Assembly: GCA_041628615.1 (NCBI GenBank)
Contig: JBFKOW010000074.1
Span: 1-16,056 of the forward strand
From: JAMWZF01 sp041628615
GTDB lineage: Bacteria > Pseudomonadota > Alphaproteobacteria > Rhodobacterales > Rhodobacteraceae
DNA: 16,056 nt
Direction: 5' to 3'
The position numbers were made by a program, and so were the translations under genes. The notes under the pieces are model-generated. The model was given only the letters and a program-made list of their open reading frames with translations. It searched no databases and was not told the origin of the DNA. Positions 6,281 through 12,740 of the stretch are shown here, in pieces (within the stretch, counting starts at the first letter, position 1; each line of letters starts with the position of its first letter).

Positions 6281-7495
6281 GTGACCAGGATCAAGGTCGA
6301 CAACCCCATCGTCGAGATGGACGGCGACGAGATGACCCGCATCATGTGGGCCTTCATCAAGGACAAGCTGATCCTGCCCTACCTCGACATCGACCTGCTC
6401 TACTACGATCTCGGCATCGAGGAGCGGGACCGGACCGAGGACCAGGTCACCATCGACGCCGCCGAGAAGACCCGTGAGGTCGGCGTCGCGGTGAAATGCG
6501 CCACGATCACCCCTGACGAGGCGCGGGTCGAGGAATTCGGCCTCAAGAAGATGTGGCGCAGCCCGAACGGCACGATCCGCAACATCCTCGGCGGGGTGGT
6601 GTTCCGTCAGCCGATCATCTGCCGCAACGTGCCCCGGCTGGTGCCCGGCTGGACCAGGCCCATCGTGATCGGCCGGCACGCCTTCGGCGACCAGTACCGC
6701 GCCACCGACATGAAGTTCCCCGGACCGGGCAAGCTGACGATGACCTTCACCGGCGCCGACGGCCAGGTGATCGAGCACGAGGTGTTCGACGCGCCCTCCG
6801 CCGGGGTCTTCATGTCGATGTATAACCTCGACAGTTCGATCGTGGATTTCGCCCGCGCGTCAATGAACTACGCGCTGAACCTCAAGTGGCCGCTGTACCT
6901 GTCCACGAAGAACACGATCCTGAAACAGTATGACGGCCGGTTCCTCGAACTGTTCCAGAAGGTGTTCGACGAGGAATTCGCCGACGCGTTCAAGAAGGCC
7001 GGGATCTGGTACGAACACCGGCTGATCGACGACATGGTCGCCTGCGCGATGAAGTGGAACGGCGGCTTCGTCTGGGCCTGCAAGAACTACGACGGCGACG
7101 TGCAGTCCGACACGGTGGCGCAGGGCTTCGGCTCGCTGGGGCTGATGACCTCGCAACTGCTGACCCCGGATGGCCGGATCATGGAGGCCGAGGCCGCCCA
7201 CGGCACCGTCACCCGGCATTACCGGATGCACCAGGAGGGCAAGGCGACCTCGACCAACTCCATCGCGTCGATCTACGCCTGGACCGGCGGGTTGAAGCAC
7301 CGCGCCAAGCTCGACGGCAACGCCGCGCTGGCGCGTTTCGCCGAGACGCTGGAGAAGGTGATCGTGGACACCGTGGAAAGCGGCCACATGACCAAGGACC
7401 TCGCCCTGCTGGTGGGGCCGGACCAGGCCTGGCTCACCACCCAGGGCTTCCTCGAGAAGATCGACGAGAACCTGAACGCCGCTCTGACCGGCTGA
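6281..7495 (+). CDS. icd: NADP-dependent isocitrate dehydrogenase, homodimeric (eukaryote-like) type
   Basis: Second enzyme for the same reaction, from a different fold family. It has 404 residues and resembles eukaryotic IDH1/IDH2: VEMDGDEMTR (11-20), the isocitrate loop SPNGTIRN with Ser94, Asn96 and Arg100, then Arg109, Arg132 and Tyr139, catalytic Lys210, and metal aspartates at 250, 273 and 277 in YDGDVQSD. NADP preference is suggested by the conserved AEAAHGTVTRHYR segment. The start is a GTG with a strong AGGAGGA 7 bases upstream; it matches the usual N terminus of the family, and no closer ATG exists. The stop codon falls in the loop of a hairpin shared with the convergent DUF6356 gene. 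Whether it has its own promoter or depends on read-through from the monomeric gene cannot be told. Confidence 0.97.
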   Translation: MTRIKVDNPIVEMDGDEMTRIMWAFIKDKLILPYLDIDLLYYDLGIEERDRTEDQVTIDAAEKTREVGVAVKCATITPDEARVEEFGLKKMWRSPNGTIRNILGGVVFRQPIICRNVPRLVPGWTRPIVIGRHAFGDQYRATDMKFPGPGKLTMTFTGADGQVIEHEVFDAPSAGVFMSMYNLDSSIVDFARASMNYALNLKWPLYLSTKNTILKQYDGRFLELFQKVFDEEFADAFKKAGIWYEHRLIDDMVACAMKWNGGFVWACKNYDGDVQSDTVAQGFGSLGLMTSQLLTPDGRIMEAEAAHGTVTRHYRMHQEGKATSTNSIASIYAWTGGLKHRAKLDGNAALARFAETLEKVIVDTVESGHMTKDLALLVGPDQAWLTTQGFLEKIDENLNAALTG

Positions 7496-7504
7496 CCCGG
7501 TCAG
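7484..7504. terminator. Hairpin spanning the stop codons of two convergent genes
   Basis: Perfect 8-bp inverted repeat, CTGACCGG (7484-7491) and CCGGTCAG (7497-7504), with a 5-base loop. The icd stop (7493-7495) is in the loop and the DUF6356 stop (7501-7503) is in the right arm. No T tract follows on either strand, so it may act as a weak two-way terminator or a 3'-end protector. Confidence 0.45.
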
Positions 7505-7707
7505 GCGCCGCGGTTGTGGGTCGCGTGGTACATCCGCGCGATCATCCGGCTGGCGGTCCTTTCGAACAGGCAGGGGATCACCGCGTGCACCGCCGCGGCC
7601 CCGGCGGCCAGCAGCAGGCGCAGGGCGAAGCCGCCGGCGAACCGGGCATGTTCGAGGTAGGTTTCGTCGACGGACTCGGGGTGGGCGAGAAAGAGGCGTG
7701 CCAGCAT
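7501..7707 (-). CDS. DUF6356 family small protein
   Basis: 68-residue protein that fits the DUF6356 pattern: a short N terminus with HPESVDETYLEHARFA (9-24), a hydrophobic segment FALRLLLAAGAAAVHAVIP (27-45) that could lie in or on the membrane, then LFERTASRMI. The family is known to me only as a small alphaproteobacterial protein of unknown function. The ATG at 7707 is preceded by a clear AGGAG; longer in-frame extensions upstream run into the divergent Lrp gene and have no ribosome site, so they are rejected. It faces icd with only 5 bases between the stops and diverges from the Lrp/AsnC regulator, which could control it. Confidence 0.8.
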   Translation of the reverse strand: MLARLFLAHPESVDETYLEHARFAGGFALRLLLAAGAAAVHAVIPCLFERTASRMIARMYHATHNRGA

Positions 7708-7779
7708 GGGAAAACTCCTGTTTCGGGCAGGATACCCGACCGGCGGCGCGACGGTTTCCCATTCTGCCGCCGTTTCGAC

Positions 7780-7807
7780 TTGATTGCGGGATTCTTTCCC
7801 ATAAATC
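7780..7807 (+). promoter_or_regulatory. Candidate promoter of the Lrp/AsnC regulator
   Basis: TTGATT (7780-7785) and TAAATC (7802-7807) are separated by 16 bases in the least GC-rich part of this intergenic region. The expected RNA start is around 7814, only 2 bases before the ATG, so the mRNA would be nearly leaderless; this agrees with the lack of a good ribosome site before 7816. Confidence 0.4.
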
Positions 7808-7815
7808 TTCGGAAT

Positions 7816-8274
7816 ATGGAGACACTTGACACCCTCGACCGACGCATCCTGCACCACCTGCAACGCGAGGCCGATATCGGGCTGGAGGAGCTGGGCGACC
7901 GGGTCGGCCTGTCGCGCAACGCGGTCTGGCGCCGGGTCAAGGCGCTGGAGGCCGCAGGCGTGATCCGCGCCCGGGTCGCCCTGCTCGACCCCGCCGCGCT
8001 GGGCCTCGGGCTGCAGGTCTACATGCTGATCCGCACCCACAGCCACGAACCCGGCTGGCTCGACCGCTTCGCCCGCGCCACCCGCGCCATGCCCGAGATC
8101 CTCGGCGTGCACCGGATGACCGGCGATCTGGATTACCTCGTCCGCGCCCGCGTGGCCGACATGGCGGACTACGACCGGCTCTATCAGGCGCTGATCGCGC
8201 GGGTGCCGCTGGCCGACGTCTCGGCCAGTTTCGTGATGGAGGACATCAAGGACACCCACGCGCTGCCGGTCTGA
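7816..8274 (+). CDS. Lrp/AsnC family transcriptional regulator
   Basis: 152-residue DNA-binding regulator of the feast/famine family, which usually senses an amino acid and acts as octamers or hexadecamers. An N-terminal helix-turn-helix is clear: LDRRILHHLQREADIGLEELGDRVGLSRNAVWRRVKALEAAGVI within residues 7-50. It is followed by a RAM-type effector domain with HRMTGDLDYLVRARVADMADYDRL (106-129). The ATG at 7816 is the first that gives the usual N terminus, but it lacks a strong ribosome site. The gene is divergent from DUF6356 and 65 bases ahead of clpS. Its ligand cannot be deduced, and no biosynthetic or transport gene for an amino acid adjoins it. Confidence 0.92.
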   Translation: METLDTLDRRILHHLQREADIGLEELGDRVGLSRNAVWRRVKALEAAGVIRARVALLDPAALGLGLQVYMLIRTHSHEPGWLDRFARATRAMPEILGVHRMTGDLDYLVRARVADMADYDRLYQALIARVPLADVSASFVMEDIKDTHALPV

Positions 8275-8285
8275 CCGGCGCGGAC

Positions 8286-8313
8286 TTGGCGGCGGGCGCG
8301 GAGCGGCTATCTT
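8286..8313 (+). promoter_or_regulatory. Candidate promoter of clpS
   Basis: TTGGCG (8286-8291) and TATCTT (8308-8313) are spaced by 16 bases, 27 bases before the clpS ATG. Both boxes are imperfect, but TATCTT is a rare AT-rich hexamer in this stretch. Confidence 0.35.
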
Positions 8314-8339
8314 CGGGGGGCCCTGCCGGAACCGCGCCA

Positions 8340-8645
8340 ATGTCCGACCTCGTCACCCTGCCCAAGACCCGCACCCGGCCCAGGACGGCGCGGCCGCCGC
8401 TGTGGAAGGTGATCCTGCTCAACGACGACTTTACCCCCCGCAGCTTCGTCGTGAAGGTGCTGATGCGGGTGTTCCGGATGACCGAGGGCGAGGCCGAGGC
8501 GGTGATGCTGACCGCCCACCGGAAGGGCGCCTGCGTGGTGGCGGTGTTCACCCGCGAGGTGGCCGAGACCAAGGCCCAGCTCGCCACCGAGGCCGGCCGG
8601 ATGCGAGGCTACCCGCTGACCTTCACCACCGAGAAGGACGGCTGA
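8340..8645 (+). CDS. clpS: ATP-dependent Clp protease adaptor ClpS
   Basis: 101-residue adaptor that delivers N-degron substrates to ClpAP in the cytoplasm. The core PPLWKVILLNDDFTP (19-33) has the Asn28-Asp29 pair and His60 is in MLTAHRKG; these match E. coli Asn34, Asp35 and His66, which hold the N-terminal residue of the substrate. TREVAETK (71-78) is the family signature near the end. The ATG at 8340 gives the usual short flexible N-terminal arm; the in-frame extension to 8286 would overlap the candidate promoter. No clpA follows, unlike the common clpS-clpA pair. Many alphaproteobacteria have two ClpS proteins, and an orphan location suggests the second type (ClpS2), but that is an inference from context only. 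Confidence 0.92.
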   Translation: MSDLVTLPKTRTRPRTARPPLWKVILLNDDFTPRSFVVKVLMRVFRMTEGEAEAVMLTAHRKGACVVAVFTREVAETKAQLATEAGRMRGYPLTFTTEKDG

Positions 8646-8690
8646 GCGCGGCCCTCGACACCGGCGCGCGAACCGCGTAGCCCCCCGGCC

Positions 8691-9308
8691 ATGGCCGATC
8701 CCGCCTCGCCCCACGTCACGCCCCATTCCGCCGCGGAAGACGCGCAGGCGTTCGTGCTGGGCACCGCGATGTGCGCGCTGGGTATCGTGATGCTGACCCA
8801 TCTCGGGCTGATCACCGGCCAGACGGCGGGGCTCGCGGTGCTGATCTCCTACGTCACCGGCTGGTCCTTCGGCGCGGTGTTCTTCGTGCTGAACCTGCCG
8901 TTCTACTGGCTGGGCTGGGTGCGGCTCGGGCCGCGCTTCGTGGTCAAGAGCCTGATCTGCGTCAGCCTCCTGTCGGTGATGGCCGAGGCGTTCCCCCGGC
9001 TGATCCGGTTCGAGGCGCTGGACCCGGTCCTCGGCGCCGGGCTGATCGGCGGGGTGATCGGGCTCGGGCTGATCGCGATCTTCCGGCACGGCGCCTCGCT
9101 GGGCGGGGTCGGGGTGCTGGGGCTGGCGATCCAGGACCGGACCGGGTTCCGGGCCGGCTACGTCCAGCTCGGCTTCGACTTGCTGCTCTTCGCTCTGGCG
9201 TTCCTGCTGTTCGAGCCGGGCCTGGTGCTGCTGTCGCTCGGCGGCGCGGCGATCGCCAACCTGATCATCGCCACCAACCACCGGCCCGACCGCTACACCG
9301 GACGCTAG
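8691..9308 (+). CDS. YitT-like integral membrane protein
   Basis: 205-residue inner-membrane protein with about five or six hydrophobic segments (about 22-42, 46-68, 84-98, 113-132, 155-176 and 178-193). It resembles the YitT/DUF161 family: GLITGQTAGLAVLISYVTG near 39-57, a charged RHGASLGGVGVLGLAIQ in the middle, and FRAGYVQLGFDLLLF late. The function of the family is not established; transport has been suggested. Unlike many YitT proteins, it ends soon after the last membrane segment with a short polar tail and no DUF2179 domain. It begins 45 bases after clpS. The ribosome site before the ATG is poor (a C-rich run), so it may be translated weakly. Confidence 0.75.
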   Translation: MADPASPHVTPHSAAEDAQAFVLGTAMCALGIVMLTHLGLITGQTAGLAVLISYVTGWSFGAVFFVLNLPFYWLGWVRLGPRFVVKSLICVSLLSVMAEAFPRLIRFEALDPVLGAGLIGGVIGLGLIAIFRHGASLGGVGVLGLAIQDRTGFRAGYVQLGFDLLLFALAFLLFEPGLVLLSLGGAAIANLIIATNHRPDRYTGR

Positions 9309-9397
9309 GGCGCGGCCGCGCGGCGATCTGCCCCTTTGCCGCAGTGCAGCAAAACGGCTAACGGACGGCAAACCGGACCGAACGCGAGGTTCCCACG

Positions 9398-10090
9398 ATG
9401 CGCCAGCGCCTGACCGCCCTCGTCCTGATTCTGATCGCCCCGCTCGCCCACCCCGCCGCCGCCCAGGACGGCCGCGGCGCCGGGTTCGACCTCGCGATCG
9501 GGCGCAACCTCGAGCGGGGCGAGAACTTCAAGCGGGCGGCCAGCGCCTTCGCCCTCGACCTGCCCGGCGGGGCCGGACTGCAGGCCGACCTCGCGATCTC
9601 CAAGTTCCAGACCGCCGACACGATCACCCCCGCGGGCGGCCTGCACCTGACCTGGGACACCGCCGCCGGCCCCCGGTTCGGGGTCTTCGCCTATGGCGAG
9701 ACGCCCGACGGCGGCACCATCGTCTCGGCCGGGATCGAGGCGCTGCACGAGGCCGGGCCGTGGCGGATCGAGGGCTACGCCGCCGCCAACGGGCGGACCG
9801 ACGACGACGCCACGGGGGGCCGGATCGGGATCGACCTCGGCTACCGGCCGGGCGGTCGGTTCGATGCCCTGCTCACCGCCGGCGCCCACGCCGACCGGCT
9901 CGGCGGGGACACTTCCGGCGCGGCCTATCTCGGCGGGTGGGTCGGTCTCGGCGACGGGCTGAGCCTCGGCGCCGAACTGCACCGCGGCCGGGACGGCGAC
10001 AGCGCGCTGCTGCTCGGCATCGGGATCGAGACCGGCGGCCCCGCCCGGTTCGGCCACCGGGACGGATTCGCCGGCCGGCCCGGCTTCTGA
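9398..10090 (+). CDS. Exported protein, possible small outer-membrane beta-barrel
   Basis: 230 residues, family not recognised. It opens with a signal peptide: MRQRL, a hydrophobic core ALVLILIAPLAHPA, and a likely cut near AAA-Q at 22/23. The mature part has many short stretches of alternating hydrophobic and small or polar residues rich in Gly (LAIGRNLERGE, LHLTWDTA, FGVFAYGE, GRIGIDLGYRP, GGWVGLGDGL, LLLGIGIETGG), as in small porin-like barrels, and it ends in phenylalanine, the usual last residue of barrel proteins. No cysteine appears in the mature part. CGAGG stands about 9 bases before the ATG. It seems to be a single-gene unit ended by the hairpin element at 10095-10163. The barrel assignment is an inference. 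Confidence 0.65.
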   Translation: MRQRLTALVLILIAPLAHPAAAQDGRGAGFDLAIGRNLERGENFKRAASAFALDLPGGAGLQADLAISKFQTADTITPAGGLHLTWDTAAGPRFGVFAYGETPDGGTIVSAGIEALHEAGPWRIEGYAAANGRTDDDATGGRIGIDLGYRPGGRFDALLTAGAHADRLGGDTSGAAYLGGWVGLGDGLSLGAELHRGRDGDSALLLGIGIETGGPARFGHRDGFAGRPGF

Positions 10091-10094
10091 CCGC

Positions 10095-10163
10095 GCCTTC
10101 TTCGGACCCGAAATATCCCGGGGGAGGCCGGCCCGCAGGGGCGGGCGGGGGCAGCGCCCCCTG
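10095..10163 (+). repeat. Dispersed intergenic element, copy A, with GC hairpin
   Basis: Starts 5 bases after the exported-protein stop. It contains the block GCCTTCTTCGGACC, then GAAATATCCCGGGGG and AGGCCG, and ends in a hairpin GGGGGC-AGC-GCCCCC (10147-10161). The same order of blocks recurs at 15469-15533. The hairpin probably terminates or protects the upstream transcript, although no T run follows. The remaining sequence to the typA start (10164-10277) holds a 7-base direct repeat and no gene. Confidence 0.65.
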
Positions 10164-10212
10164 CCCGGCCCGCCGTCGCGCTGCTGCCCTGCCGCGACGT
10201 GACGACATTCCG

Positions 10213-10232
10213 GCCAAGGCACCTAGCCAAGG
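10213..10232. repeat. Short direct repeat upstream of typA
   Basis: GCCAAGG occurs twice (10213-10219 and 10226-10232) with a 6-base CACCTA between, giving a 13-base period. The string AAGGCACCTA is shared with the minus strand of the iscR leader dyad. It lies 45-65 bases before the typA start and could be an operator, but the copies are short. Confidence 0.25.
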
Positions 10233-10277
10233 GCCGGGACAGCGGCTATGGGCGTGCGTCAGCCCGAGGAGCCCCCA

Positions 10278-12098
<1,821 letters not shown>

Positions 12099-12104
12099 CC
12101 GCGC

Positions 12105-12452
12105 CTAGAAGGGCCCGCGGAACACGAAGAAGGCGCCGAGGGCGATGAAGCCGAAGCCGACGGCGTGGTTCAGGGTGATCGCTTCCTTGAGGTAGAGCAC
12201 CGAGAACCCGGCGAAGACGCAGAGCGTGATGACCTCCTGAATCGTCTTCAGTTCCGCCGCCGAATAGACCCGGTGGCCGATCCGGTTCGCCGGCACCGCC
12301 ATCGTGTACTCGACGAGCGCGATGCCCCAGCTTGCCAGCACCACCAGCGCCAGCGGCGCGGTCGGGAATTTCCGGTGCCCGTACCAGGCCAGCGTCATGA
12401 AGACGTTGGAGCCGATCAGCAGAAGGATGGGCCAGACGTGGGCAGCGCTCAC
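12105..12452 (-). CDS. DUF486 (COG3169) family four-helix membrane protein
   Basis: 115-residue inner-membrane protein with four hydrophobic helices (about 6-24, 33-50, 72-90 and 96-113) related in pattern to small DMT-type transporters. Family marks are SNVFMTLAWYGH (14-25), SWGIALVEYTMAVPANRIG (41-59), ELKTIQEVITL and VFAGFSVLYLKE. The role of the family is not known. The start is a GTG at 12452 that overlaps the stop of the DUF1330 gene by 4 bases (GTGA), so the two are translationally coupled. As the last gene of the alaS run it probably depends on the upstream promoter. It ends 6 bases from the convergent typA stop. Confidence 0.9.
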   Translation of the reverse strand: MSAAHVWPILLLIGSNVFMTLAWYGHRKFPTAPLALVVLASWGIALVEYTMAVPANRIGHRVYSAAELKTIQEVITLCVFAGFSVLYLKEAITLNHAVGFGFIALGAFFVFRGPF

Positions 12453-12736
12453 TCGCTGGTCTCGACGATGAGCAGTTCGCGCTCGGAGGCGTCGCGCGCG
12501 TGGTTCAGCGCGCGCTGGTACTCGGGCGAGTTGTAGCAGGCCTCGGCGGCCTCGACGCTGGGGAACTTCGCGACCACGTTGCGTGGCCGCTCCTGGCCCT
12601 CGAGCTGCACGTAGCGGCCGCCCCGGGCGATGAAGCGGCCGCCGTGCTGGGCGATCGCCGGTCCCGCCAGTTCGGCATACTTCGCATATGCCTCGGCGTC
12701 GGTGACCGTGACATGGGCGATCCAGAGTGCCGGCAT
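12449..12736 (-). CDS. DUF1330 family protein
   Basis: 95-residue small cytoplasmic protein of the dimeric alpha/beta-barrel kind (DUF1330, related to EthD and antibiotic-biosynthesis monooxygenase folds). Seen are MPALWIAHVTVTDAEAYAKY (1-20), then AIAQHGGRFIARGG (28-41), VAKFPSVEAAEACYNSPEYQ (55-74) and a closing strand ELLIVE. No metal or flavin site can be assigned. The ATG at 12736 has GGGAGGA about 7 bases upstream, and this site overlaps the end of alaS, only 4 bases away. An upstream in-frame start at 12781 would reach into the alaS coding region and lacks a ribosome site. It sits between alaS and DUF486, with cotranscription very likely. Confidence 0.9.
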   Translation of the reverse strand: MPALWIAHVTVTDAEAYAKYAELAGPAIAQHGGRFIARGGRYVQLEGQERPRNVVAKFPSVEAAEACYNSPEYQRALNHARDASERELLIVETSE

Positions 12737-12740
12737 CGCG

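Noticed and set aside
3869..6778. Very long minus-strand open frame (969 codons) opposite the isocitrate dehydrogenase genes
   Set aside because: It lies antisense to two genes with complete active sites. Its translation is an arginine-, histidine- and glycine-rich low-complexity chain with no domain, the usual shadow of high third-position GC.
7708..8340. Long extension of the DUF6356 frame to 279 codons
   Set aside because: It is antisense to the Lrp/AsnC gene, and the ATG at 7707 has its own AGGAG and gives the family length.
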